Source: Sphaerisporangium krabiense
Lineage (GTDB): Bacteria; Actinomycetota; Actinomycetes; Streptosporangiales; Streptosporangiaceae
Length of the DNA stretch: 64,000 nt
Direction of reading: 5' to 3'
Assembly: GCF_014200435.1 (NCBI RefSeq)
Contig: NZ_JACHBR010000001.1
Span: 1,984,001-2,048,000, forward strand
Part shown: piece by piece, positions 30,861 through 38,540 of the stretch
Numbering within the stretch: position 1 is the first letter of the stretch
Layout: every line of letters starts with the position of its first letter
Notes under the pieces: generated by a model
What the model saw: only the letters and a program-made list of their open reading frames with translations
Told to the model about the DNA's origin: nothing
The model's database searches: none
Made by a program: the position numbers and the translations under genes

Positions 30861-31089
30861 TGGTCGCTCCAAAGTCAAGGGCTGCGTCCAAAAGAGGAGT
30901 ATCGGCAGGGGTGTACCGGGTGGTGCCATCGTCAGGCCTGCGCCGCCGTCCAATCAAGTAATCGCACGCCGCGATAAGAAACACGGCGGTCATCACGTGG
31001 GTGAGGCGTCCGCCGTTCACGGCGCGCTGTCGCCGTCTCGGCGCGTTGGCTACCGTCGGAACCGACTCGATCGCGGATACGGAGGATTC
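30861..31089. promoter_or_regulatory. Divergent promoter region for the NRPS operon and the aminotransferase
   Basis: The 229-bp gap between two divergent start codons must contain promoters in both directions. It is locally AT-richer (around 30940-30985). No hexamer pair is convincing, and no StrR-type palindrome was found in it. Confidence 0.4.
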
Positions 31090-32202
31090 ATGGGAAAGCC
31101 GCGCTTCCGCTCTATATTCGATGGTCTGCCCGCCTATGAACCGTCGCGAGCCGTTCGGTCGGCGACGGGCGATTCTCACCTTCTCGCGGCGAACGAGTCC
31201 CCGCACCGGCCGCTCCCCGACATCGTCGCGGCGATCACCGAGGCGGCGGAGACGATCAACCGCTACCCCGATTTCGGCGGGACGGAGCTGACCGCGCGGA
31301 TCGCGCGGGCGCACGGCGTCACCGAGGACCGGGTGGCGATCGGCGCCGGTTCCGTCGCCCTGCTCCAGATGCTCCTCCAGGCCGTCGCCGACGCCGACGC
31401 CGAGGTCATGTACGCGTGGCGGTCGTTCGAGCTGTATCCGGTCCTCGCCGACCTCGCCGGCGTCCGCGGCGTCCGGATCCCGCTGGTGGACGAGCGCCAC
31501 GACCTGAACGCCATGGCCGAGCGCGTCGGGGACGACACCCGGCTCGTCCTGGTCTGCAACCCGAACAACCCGACCGGCACCCTGCTCGGCCACGACGACC
31601 TGCGCGCGTTCGCCGACCGGGTGCCCGCGGACCGCCTGATCGCGGTGGACGAGGCCTACTTCGAGTACGTGCGCCAGCCGGGGGCGCGCAGCGCGATCGC
31701 CCTGACCGCCGACCGCCCGAACCTCGTCGTGCTACGCACCTTCTCCAAGGCCTACGGGCTCGCGGGCCTGCGCGTCGGGTATCTCGTGGGCCCGCCCTAC
31801 GTCGTCGCCCGGCTGCGCAAGGCCTACCTCCCCTATTCGGTGAGCGCCGTGGCGCAGGCGGCGGCGCTGGCGGCGCTGGGGCGGCAGAAGGAGCTGTTCT
31901 CCCAGGTCGACGAGGTGGTCGCCGAACGGGCGCGGGTGCGCGGGGAACTGACCGCGACGGGGTGGGCCGTGCCGCGGAGCGAGTCCAACTTCCTGTGGCT
32001 GCGCATGGGCGCCGCCAGTGGCGAGTTCGGCGACCGGTGCGGCGACGCGGGGGTCGCGGTGCGGGTGTTCCCCGGAGAGGGGCTGCGGGTCTCGATCGGA
32101 ACCCCCGCCGACAACGACGCGTTCCTGGCCGCGGCGGCGGCCTGGCGGGCGAAGACCAGGTCACCGGCCGCGGACGGCCCCGCGACGGTGTCCAACTGCT
32201 GA
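31090..32202 (+). CDS. PLP aminotransferase, histidinol-phosphate/aromatic type (HisC-like)
   Basis: The 370-residue fold-type I aminotransferase has NPNNPTG, DEAYFEY and the PLP lysine in TFSKAYGLAG, with the N-terminal LAANESP typical of HisC and Pat enzymes. GGAGG lies just before the ATG. The housekeeping hisC normally lies in the his operon; here the gene sits alone beside NRPS genes, divergent from a putative 2-oxo-acid methyltransferase. It could therefore provide a non-proteinogenic amino acid by transaminating the 2-oxo acid made by the aldolase branch. The stop codon lies in the loop of a long hairpin. Substrate assignment is inference. Confidence 0.9.
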   Translation: MGKPRFRSIFDGLPAYEPSRAVRSATGDSHLLAANESPHRPLPDIVAAITEAAETINRYPDFGGTELTARIARAHGVTEDRVAIGAGSVALLQMLLQAVADADAEVMYAWRSFELYPVLADLAGVRGVRIPLVDERHDLNAMAERVGDDTRLVLVCNPNNPTGTLLGHDDLRAFADRVPADRLIAVDEAYFEYVRQPGARSAIALTADRPNLVVLRTFSKAYGLAGLRVGYLVGPPYVVARLRKAYLPYSVSAVAQAAALAALGRQKELFSQVDEVVAERARVRGELTATGWAVPRSESNFLWLRMGAASGEFGDRCGDAGVAVRVFPGEGLRVSIGTPADNDAFLAAAAAWRAKTRSPAADGPATVSNC

Positions 32203-32223
32203 CATCGGCAGTTGGACACCGTC
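32184..32223. terminator. Long perfect hairpin, probable bidirectional terminator
   Basis: A perfect 16-bp stem (GACGGTGTCCAACTGC and its complement) has an 8-nt loop that contains the aminotransferase stop codon TGA. It lies between two convergent genes. The core also has the form GTCCAACTG-N10-CAGTTGGAC, loosely like StrR-family operators (GTTCGACTG-N11-CAGTCGAAC), so protein binding is an alternative. Confidence 0.65.
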
Positions 32224-32228
32224 AGGTC

Positions 32229-32256
32229 GTCCAACCGCGGACCTCGGCGGTCGGAC
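32229..32256. terminator. Second hairpin, diverged copy of the 32184-32223 element
   Basis: GTCCAACCGC and GCGGTCGGAC form a 10-bp stem with one mismatch. GGACACCGTC recurs 39 bp after its copy in the first hairpin, suggesting a tandem duplication of the hairpin unit. It would terminate the StrR-like gene, whose stop is at 32278. Confidence 0.5.
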
Positions 32257-32277
32257 ACCGTCGGACCGCGTGCCGTG

Positions 32278-33318
32278 TCACGCGCTCGGCTGGCTCGCCG
32301 CCTGACTGCTGACCTGCTCGGCCAGCCGGGCCCAGTCCTCGGCGCACGATTTGGCGAGCTTGGCCACCTGCTGCACCCGGTGGCTCGGCACGGCGCGCAG
32401 GATGTCGTCCCACTCCCGGACCGCCACCTGGGACAGCTCCAGCCAGCGCAGCAGCAGCCGGCCCCCCGCCGAGAAGCGCAACGACGGGTCCCGGCGCAAC
32501 GCGTGGACGAGGGCCACCTGCTCGTCGTGGGACGCCAGCCCGTTCGGGATCCGCCCGACGACCCGGCCCGGCTGCGCGCGCGCGTGGCCGTCGTCGTGCC
32601 GCGGGCGGCCGCCACCGCCGGACCGGGTGCGACGGCTCTGCGGCACCGGGTCCTCGCCCCGCTCCACCCGGTTCCGCACGTCGCGCACGGTCTCCGGCGA
32701 GATCCCCGCGATCTTCGCGATCTCCCGCAGCGACGCGTCCGGCCGCTCGGCGACCAGCCAGCCGGCGAGCTTGCGGCCGCTGGCCGCGTCGACCGGCCGC
32801 GCGCGCCCGTCGCGCCCGAGCCGCACCTCTCCCGCCCTCCGCAGGGAGTCGCTCGCCGACCGGATCTCGGCCACCGTCTTGGGCGACAGCCCGACGACGG
32901 CGGCGATCCGCCGGTCGGACCAGTCCGGGTGGGAGTTCATGATCCTCGCGGCGGCGGTCCGGCGCTCGGCCGCGGACAGCGGCAGCCCGTGCCTGACGTT
33001 CTCCTCGACCGCCCTGACGAACGCGCTCTCCTCGCTGCCCTCGAAGAACCTGACCTCGACGGTGTCCCTGCCGACCAGTTGCGCGGCGTGCAGCCGGTGC
33101 ATGCCGTCGATGACCCGCATGGTGCTCCGATGCACGATTATGGGGGGCAGTTCCTCGACCACCTCCATCAGCCGCCGGGCATGCGCGACGTCCACCCCTG
33201 TTAATCGTGGACCGTCCCCGACCGCCAGCAGCTCGATGGGTACCGAATGAATATTGCTTTTATCCGCTCCCTCGCCCGATCTGAGCTCGCTCAACGTCGC
33301 TCCTCCCCCGTCGACCAT
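32278..33318 (-). CDS. StrR-like ParB-fold pathway-specific transcription activator
   Basis: The 346-residue protein matches the StrR/NovG/Tei15 regulators along its length. It has the ParB-like segment (RVIDGMHRLHAA), the motif FEGSEESAFVRAVEENVRHGLPL and two helix-turn-helix-like stretches (WSDRRIAAVVGLSPKTV and SLREIAKIAGISPETV), then a C-terminal tail. StrR proteins activate operons of antibiotic clusters. The ATG at 33318 is used, but a TTG at 33294 is preceded by the stronger site GGGGGAGGAG and would remove eight residues; it is the likelier real start. It converges on the aminotransferase gene and is the best candidate for the cluster's own activator. Confidence 0.9.
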   Translation of the reverse strand: MVDGGGATLSELRSGEGADKSNIHSVPIELLAVGDGPRLTGVDVAHARRLMEVVEELPPIIVHRSTMRVIDGMHRLHAAQLVGRDTVEVRFFEGSEESAFVRAVEENVRHGLPLSAAERRTAAARIMNSHPDWSDRRIAAVVGLSPKTVAEIRSASDSLRRAGEVRLGRDGRARPVDAASGRKLAGWLVAERPDASLREIAKIAGISPETVRDVRNRVERGEDPVPQSRRTRSGGGGRPRHDDGHARAQPGRVVGRIPNGLASHDEQVALVHALRRDPSLRFSAGGRLLLRWLELSQVAVREWDDILRAVPSHRVQQVAKLAKSCAEDWARLAEQVSSQAASQPSA

Positions 33319-33937
33319 CTGCGTGGAAACGTCAGGCCACCTCCCGGCGTGTGGCGCACGAGAAGAACACCCCTCGCGATCGGTTCGTCTTCGCGCGCCG
33401 AAATCGTCTATCGAGTTGGCGTCCGGGAATCATTGAACTCAGGGGTTCGACCCCCATCGTTCAATGGCAGCCGTGACGAAGACGAGCGCCCTCCACCGCG
33501 TGGGCCCCGTACCGTTGAATTCGAATGACGCCCCGCAGAGAGGGCAGTACCCGCGGCGTGTCAGCGACCGTGCCGCGGCACCTCAATGTGCGCTCGTCGC
33601 CCTCGATCAGGGACCGGCTCCGAAACCGAGGCGGGAATCGGGAGGCCATTCACGAGTCGCACTCACATTGTCGTCGGCCTTTGCTCGAAGACCGGGCCGA
33701 AGCTGCCTGCACGACTGCGGGGCCGACGCTGCATGACAACTCCGATCGTCTCACGAAGGCACGCGGAACGGTTGTTAGTCGTTGATCAGCAAGATCTGAT
33801 TATTGCCGAGTGTCCGGATGACTACAACCGCGACTGGACACCTTTAGGGTTGGTCAGGATGCCGGCCGTCACCGGCTTTGGTGCGACCGCTTTGGGCGCC
33901 CGGGCCGCCGTCGTGACACCACCGCGCGCCGCGGCCC
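33319..33937. other. Gene-free spacer between the NRPS cluster and the ketoacid dehydrogenase operon
   Basis: About 620 bp upstream of the StrR-like gene and downstream of the E2 gene carry no reading frame with family similarity or consistent codon use. Base composition is lower in GC than in the flanking genes, notably 33720-33850. It contains a nested palindrome at 33431-33466. It probably marks the right boundary of the biosynthetic cluster. Confidence 0.6.
33431..33466. promoter_or_regulatory. Nested palindrome CATTGAAC-N20-GTTCAATG upstream of the StrR-like gene
   Basis: Perfect 8-bp outer arms enclose an inner hairpin GGGG-TTCGA-CCCC. It lies about 115 bp upstream of the StrR-like start, where an operator would act. 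The inner part looks like a tRNA T-arm, but no other tRNA parts are present. Confidence 0.4.
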
Positions 33938-35302
33938 TCACAGGTTGGCGACCAGCACTTCCGGGCGTTCGACGCAGTCGGCGACGAAGCGGAGGAACCC
34001 CCCGGCGACGCCGCCGTCGCAGACCCGGTGGTCGAACGTGAACGATATCTGCGCGACCTTGCGGAGCCGTATCTCGCCCTCGTGCGCCCACGGCCGGTCG
34101 ATGATCCGTCCGACGCCGAGCATGGCCGCCTCGGGGTGATTGATGATCGGTGTGGAGCCGTCCACCCCGAAGACGCCGTAGTTGTTGAGGGTGAACGTCC
34201 CTCCGGTGAGCTGCCGCGGCGTGAGGGCGCCCGCGCGGGCCTGCTCCGTGCGCTCCCGCAGCCGGGCGGCGAGCTCGGTGAGGGTGAGCCGGTGCGCGTC
34301 GTGCACGACCGGGACGACCAGCCCCCGGTCGGTCTGCGCGGCGAAGCCCAGGTTGATCCGGGGCAGCCGCACGATCTCCTCGCGCTCGGTGTCCACGTAG
34401 GCGTTGAGCTCGGGGAACTCCCGCAGGCCCGCCACGCAGATCCGGGCGAACAGCGCGAGCATCCCCACCCGCGCGTCCGGGCGGGCCCGTCCGATGCCGG
34501 CCTTCAGCTCCACCAGGGCGGAGGCGTCGACGTCGACCCAGGTCGTCGCGTCGGGGATCTCGCGCCTGCTCCGGGCGAGCTTCTCGGCGACGGCCCGCCG
34601 CACCCCCCGCAGCGGGACCCGCACCGGCTCCCCCGCCTCCTCCAGCACCGAGGGCCCGGCCTGCGCCGGCACCACCGCGCGCCCGGCCCGGGCGGGAGCC
34701 GCGGCGTCCGGCGCGACCCGCGCGGACGCCGCGGCGTCGACGTCGCGGCGGAGCACGACGCCGCCGGGACCGCTGGGGGTCAGCGTGGCGAGGTCGACGA
34801 GACGCTCGCGCGCCAGACGGCGCACCACCGGCGAGATGACCCGCGGCACCTCCGGCCGCGCCGGCACGCCGGCCGGCGTGGCGGATCCGGACGACGCAGG
34901 CGATGTGGCACCAGACGACGCGGGCGGCGCGGGCGGCGCGGCCTTGGCGAGGCGCGCGGCGCGGCGGCGGGAGCGGCGCGCCGCGCCGGTGCCGTAGCCG
35001 ACGAGCACGTTGCCCGAGCCCGCGCGTTCCTCTTCCCGGTACCGCTCGTCGGCGGCCGTCACCGCGATGAGCGGCTCGCCCACGCCGACGACCGCCCCCG
35101 GCTCGCCGTACAGCCGCGCCACCGTCCCGGCGACCGGGACCGGCACCTCGACGGCGGCCTTGGCCGTCTCGACCTCGACGACGATCTGATCGACGGTGAC
35201 GACGTCGCCGACGGCGACCCGCCAGTCCAGGATCTCGGCCTCCGTCAGCCCTTCCCCGAGGTCGGGCAGCCGGAAGATCTGCTCCGTGCCGGACGCGTTC
35301 AC
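33938..35302 (-). CDS. bkdH: Branched-chain 2-oxo acid dehydrogenase, E2 acyltransferase
   Basis: The 454-residue protein has an N-terminal lipoyl domain (lipoyl lysine in VETAKAAV), a peripheral subunit-binding domain (VISPVVRRLARERLVDLATL) and the CoA-acyltransferase domain ending in SFTFDHRVCDGG, with the HxxxDG active site. It transfers the acyl group from the E1 reaction to CoA, giving isobutyryl-, isovaleryl- or 2-methylbutyryl-CoA. The GTG start overlaps the E1beta stop (GTGA). One lipoyl domain and the gene order E1alpha-E1beta-E2 are typical of actinobacterial bkd operons; pyruvate dehydrogenase is less likely. Symbol given by analogy. Confidence 0.88.
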   Translation of the reverse strand: MNASGTEQIFRLPDLGEGLTEAEILDWRVAVGDVVTVDQIVVEVETAKAAVEVPVPVAGTVARLYGEPGAVVGVGEPLIAVTAADERYREEERAGSGNVLVGYGTGAARRSRRRAARLAKAAPPAPPASSGATSPASSGSATPAGVPARPEVPRVISPVVRRLARERLVDLATLTPSGPGGVVLRRDVDAAASARVAPDAAAPARAGRAVVPAQAGPSVLEEAGEPVRVPLRGVRRAVAEKLARSRREIPDATTWVDVDASALVELKAGIGRARPDARVGMLALFARICVAGLREFPELNAYVDTEREEIVRLPRINLGFAAQTDRGLVVPVVHDAHRLTLTELAARLRERTEQARAGALTPRQLTGGTFTLNNYGVFGVDGSTPIINHPEAAMLGVGRIIDRPWAHEGEIRLRKVAQISFTFDHRVCDGGVAGGFLRFVADCVERPEVLVANL

Positions 35303-36324
35303 GCCGCGCCCCCGGCGAGGAGGTGGCGGGTGTCCGGCTCGTCGTCGCGCTGCAGGCGGTCCAGCGCGTCCAGGATCCGGTCGACGCCCGGCAGGTGGTG
35401 GTGCTCCAGCATCGGCGGCGGGTAGGGGATGTCGAACCCGGTCACGCGCAGCACCGGCGCGAGCAGGCTGTGGAAGCAGCGTTCCTGCACCCGCGCGGCG
35501 ATCTCGGCGCCGACGCCGGCGAATCCGGCGGCCTCGCTCAGCACCACGCACCGGCCGGTGCGGCGCACCGACGCGACGACGGTCCCGTCGTCGAAGGGCA
35601 CGATCGTGCGCAGGTCGAGGACCTCCAGGTCCCAGCCCTCGTCCGCCGCGGCCTCCGCCGCCTCCAGGGCCACCGGCACGGTGGGCCCGTAGGCGACCAC
35701 GGTCGCGTCCGCGCCGGGGCGGCGGATCGCGGCGCGTCCGAACGGCTCGGTGCGCGCCGGCAGGGCGACGTCCGCCTTGGACCAGTACAGCTTCTTGGGC
35801 TCCAGGAAGATCACCGGGTCGGGGTCGTCGATCGCCTCGCGCAGCAGCGAGTACGCGTCCGCCACCGTGGCCGGGGTGACGACCTTCAGCCCCGGCGTGT
35901 GCGCGTAGTACCCCTCGCTGGAGTCGCAGTGGTGCTCGACGCCGCCGATCCCGCCGGCGTAGGGGATCCGGATGACGATCGGCAGCGCGACCCGGCCGCG
36001 GGTGCGGTTGCGCATCTTGGCGACGTGCGAGGCGATCTGCTCGAAGGCCGGGTAGGCGAACGCGTCGAACTGCATCTCGACCACGGGCCGGAAGCCGCCC
36101 ATGGCCATCCCGACGGCGAAGCCGACGATCCCGGACTCGGCGAGCGGCGTGTCGAAGCAGCGGTCCTCGCCGAACTTCGCGGTCAGGCCGTCGGTGACGC
36201 GGAAGACGCCGCCGAGCGGGCCGACGTCCTCGCCGAAGACCAGGACGCGTTCGTCGCCGTCCAGGGCGTCCCGCAGCGCGGCGTTGAGCGCCTGCGCCAT
36301 CGTCGTACCGGCCGGCGGCGTCAT
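35299..36324 (-). CDS. bkdG: Branched-chain 2-oxo acid dehydrogenase, E1 beta subunit
   Basis: The 341-residue transketolase-like protein has FGEDVGPLGGVFRVT, DTPLAESGIVG and VVLSEAAGF. It forms the thiamine-diphosphate dehydrogenase with the E1 alpha subunit encoded upstream, whose stop it overlaps by ATGA. It helps decarboxylate Val, Leu and Ile 2-oxo acids. Products could feed fatty-acid starter units and, in principle, the KS III of the neighbouring cluster, though nothing in the sequence links them. Confidence 0.9.
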   Translation of the reverse strand: MTPPAGTTMAQALNAALRDALDGDERVLVFGEDVGPLGGVFRVTDGLTAKFGEDRCFDTPLAESGIVGFAVGMAMGGFRPVVEMQFDAFAYPAFEQIASHVAKMRNRTRGRVALPIVIRIPYAGGIGGVEHHCDSSEGYYAHTPGLKVVTPATVADAYSLLREAIDDPDPVIFLEPKKLYWSKADVALPARTEPFGRAAIRRPGADATVVAYGPTVPVALEAAEAAADEGWDLEVLDLRTIVPFDDGTVVASVRRTGRCVVLSEAAGFAGVGAEIAARVQERCFHSLLAPVLRVTGFDIPYPPPMLEHHHLPGVDRILDALDRLQRDDEPDTRHLLAGGAA

Positions 36325-37445
36325 ACCGGCACCTCCTCGGCGTGGAGCTCGGCCTGGAGCTCGGACCGCAGGAGCGCGCGCTGCTCGGCCAGTTGCGGCG
36401 TCGGCTCGCGGTAGACGTGGGCGAACAGGTCGAGCGGGGCGAGGTCGGGATCGGCGTTCATGCCGGCGCGCAGCCGCGCGGCGACCTCCTCGGCCTCGGC
36501 GGCGATCGCGGCCGCCTCCTCGTCGCCGAGCCGCCCGAGCCCGCGCAGGTACGCCTCCAGCCGGGCGATCGGGTCGCGCCGCCGCCACCGCTCGGTCTCC
36601 GCGTCCGCGCGGTAGCGGGTGGCGTCGTCGGCGTTGGTGTGCGGCTCCATACGGTAGGTGTGCGCCTCGACGAGGAACGGCCCGCCGCCCGAGCGCGCGT
36701 GCGCGACGGCGGCGCCCAGCACGGCGAGCACCGCCACGGCGTCGTTCCCGTCCACCTGCTCCGACCGCACGCCGTACCCGATGCCCTTGTAGGCAAGGGC
36801 GGGCGCCGCGGTCTGCCGCTCCAGCGGCACCGAGATGGCGTACCGGTTGTTCTGCACCAGGAACACCACCGGCGCGTGGAACACGGCGGCGAAGTTCAGC
36901 GCCTCGTGGAAGTCGCCCTCGCTGGTCGCGCCGTCGCCGACGAAGGCGAGCGCGACCCGGCCGCTGCCCTTGCGCCGTTCGGCGTAGGCCAGGCCGGCGG
37001 CGTGCACGGTCTGGGTGGCGAGCGGCGTGCACTGCGGCGCGACGTGGTGGCGGTGCGGGTCGTAGCCGCAGTGGGCGTCGCCCCGCAGCAGCGAGAGCAC
37101 CTCGACCGGGGGGATGCCGCGGGTCACCAGCGCGACCGACTCCCGGTAGGTGGGGAAGAGCCAGTCGCCGTCGTCGAGGGCGAGCACGGCGCCGACCTGG
37201 CAGGCCTCCTGCCCTCGGCTGGAGGGGTAGACGGCGAGGCGGCCCTGCTTGGTGAGCGCGGTGGCCTGGGCGTCGAACCGGCGTCCCACGACCATCCGCC
37301 GGTAGGCCCGCAGGAGCAGGTCCGGGTCGGGTTCCGGATAGGGGTGAGGACCGCGCGCGGGCGTGCCGCCGTCGGTCAGGAAGCGGATCGGTCGCTCCGA
37401 GGGAAGCAGCGGCCGTGGGCGGCCGTCCCGGTGTCGCTCCGTCAT
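36321..37445 (-). CDS. bkdF: Branched-chain 2-oxo acid dehydrogenase, E1 alpha subunit
   Basis: The 374-residue protein has the thiamine-diphosphate motif GDGATSEG through QNN (about 30 residues, the normal span) and the phosphorylation-loop region YRMEPHTNADD. ATG is preceded by AAGGAGG. First gene of the three-gene operon; an Lrp-type regulator is divergent 112 bp away, the usual bkd arrangement in streptomycetes and relatives. Confidence 0.9.
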   Translation of the reverse strand: MTERHRDGRPRPLLPSERPIRFLTDGGTPARGPHPYPEPDPDLLLRAYRRMVVGRRFDAQATALTKQGRLAVYPSSRGQEACQVGAVLALDDGDWLFPTYRESVALVTRGIPPVEVLSLLRGDAHCGYDPHRHHVAPQCTPLATQTVHAAGLAYAERRKGSGRVALAFVGDGATSEGDFHEALNFAAVFHAPVVFLVQNNRYAISVPLERQTAAPALAYKGIGYGVRSEQVDGNDAVAVLAVLGAAVAHARSGGGPFLVEAHTYRMEPHTNADDATRYRADAETERWRRRDPIARLEAYLRGLGRLGDEEAAAIAAEAEEVAARLRAGMNADPDLAPLDLFAHVYREPTPQLAEQRALLRSELQAELHAEEVPV

Positions 37446-37487
37446 ACGGGCACCGACCTCCTTGCTCGGCCATCTGAGTAGGAATAT

Positions 37488-37542
37488 GAGCCAATTCCGC
37501 CATATGTCTCAATAGCTGGGATAAAGTCGGGATATTTGGCTC
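37488..37542. promoter_or_regulatory. Divergent bkd/lrp promoter region with GAGCCAA...TTGGCTC half-sites
   Basis: Inverted half-sites GAGCCAA (37488) and TTGGCTC (37536) lie within an AT-rich stretch of a 112-bp divergent intergenic region. The layout fits binding of the adjacent Lrp-type protein as a wrapped oligomer and autoregulation. The wide spacing argues against a simple hairpin. Confidence 0.45.
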
Positions 37543-37557
37543 TGAGAGGCGGTCCCG

Positions 37558-38082
37558 ATGGACCATCTGTCGTTCCCCGCGTTGCCGGACGCCGACCCCA
37601 CGGGACGATCGGCGGCGCTCGACGACGTCGACCACGCGATCCTGCGCGAGCTGAGCGCCGACGGGCGCATGTCGATGCGCGCCCTCGCCGAACGCGTGCG
37701 CGTCTCCCGGTCCAACGTCTACGCGCGGGTCGAGCGCTTGGTCGAGGACGGCGTCATCACCGGCTTCACCGCCCGCGTCGATCCGGCACGCGCCGGGCTG
37801 GGCCTCACCGCCTACGTCCTGGTCACCATCGACCAGAACGCGTGGCGGTCGGTGTCCGGCATGCTGTGCGACGTGCCCTACGTCCAGCACGTGGCGTTCG
37901 TCGGAGGCGACGTGGACCTCATCATGCTGGTGCGCGCGCCCGGCACCGCCGCGCTGCGCGACATCGTCCTCGCCAGGATCCACGCGGTCGAAGGCGTCCG
38001 CTCCACCCGCACCTGGCTGGTCTTCGAGGAGCAGGCCGGCCCGCTCGCCCCCGGCGGAACGGCGACGCACGACGCCGTCTGA
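37558..38082 (+). CDS. bkdR: Lrp/AsnC-family regulator of the bkd operon
   Basis: The 174-residue protein has an N-terminal winged helix-turn-helix (DDVDHAILRELSADGRMSMRALAERVRVSRSNVYARVERL) and a C-terminal RAM-type ligand domain (GGDVDLIMLV). It is divergent from the E1alpha gene, so it probably senses a branched-chain amino or oxo acid and controls that operon. The ATG follows GAGAGGCGG. It has a somewhat long N-terminal tail of about 20 residues before the DNA-binding domain. Confidence 0.9.
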   Translation: MDHLSFPALPDADPTGRSAALDDVDHAILRELSADGRMSMRALAERVRVSRSNVYARVERLVEDGVITGFTARVDPARAGLGLTAYVLVTIDQNAWRSVSGMLCDVPYVQHVAFVGGDVDLIMLVRAPGTAALRDIVLARIHAVEGVRSTRTWLVFEEQAGPLAPGGTATHDAV

Positions 38083-38119
38083 GCCGCGAGCGCGCGCGGG
38101 TGCGCCGGAGGTGACGGAG

Positions 38120-38401
38120 TCAGGACCCGCTGAGGCGCCAGGGGGATCGTGGTTGGGTGGGGCGGGCGTCGGTCCGGACCTGGAGGGCGTAGGTGGGACG
38201 TTCGGCGGCGGGCACCGGGCCGAGGTAGGCGTGACCGGTCAGATGGCACCAGGCCGGCAGGTCGATCGGCGCGGCCGGGTCGGTGGCGATCAGGTGCACG
38301 ACGGTGCCCGCGGGCAGCTCCTCGACCAGGCGGCGCAGCTCGATCAGGAGCTGGACGCAGCGGCGGTCGCCGCCGTCCATCACCACGGGCTCGGCGGTCA
38401 T
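38120..38401 (-). CDS. TusA/SirA-like small protein with altered CPxP motif
   Basis: The 93-residue protein has the TusA fold pattern: a cysteine early in the chain, then a helix (LLIELRRLVEEL), AGTVVHLIATDPAAPIDLPAWCHLTGH, nearly identical in pattern to sulfur-relay proteins. The usual CPxP reads CVQL, so the prolines are missing while the cysteine remains. A second cysteine is in AWCHLTGH. It may deliver sulfur or have a regulatory role. The ATG at 38401 was chosen because the domain starts there; an upstream start at 38467 would add 22 residues without similarity. Confidence 0.7.
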   Translation of the reverse strand: MTAEPVVMDGGDRRCVQLLIELRRLVEELPAGTVVHLIATDPAAPIDLPAWCHLTGHAYLGPVPAAERPTYALQVRTDARPTQPRSPWRLSGS

Positions 38402-38540
38402 GCCGCCGCCTCGGTCGCCAGGCGGCGCGGCCAACGACGTTCCGATCTCACCACAGACCTCCGACAATCCGTGGAACAGCGTAGAAGACGGCGGGTGACC
38501 GTACCGAAGGGGGCCCGCGGGAACCGTCGCCGCGGGCGAC

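Noticed and set aside
33441-33455. AGGGGTTCGACCCCC looks like the T-arm of a tRNA
   Set aside because: No matching acceptor, D or anticodon stems are found on either side or on the other strand; listed only as part of a palindrome.
33938-37445. Ketoacid dehydrogenase genes as part of the NRPS cluster (starter supply for KS III)
   Set aside because: They are separated by 620 bp of gene-free DNA, have their own divergent Lrp regulator and the standard chromosomal bkd layout. Metabolic help is possible but not shown.
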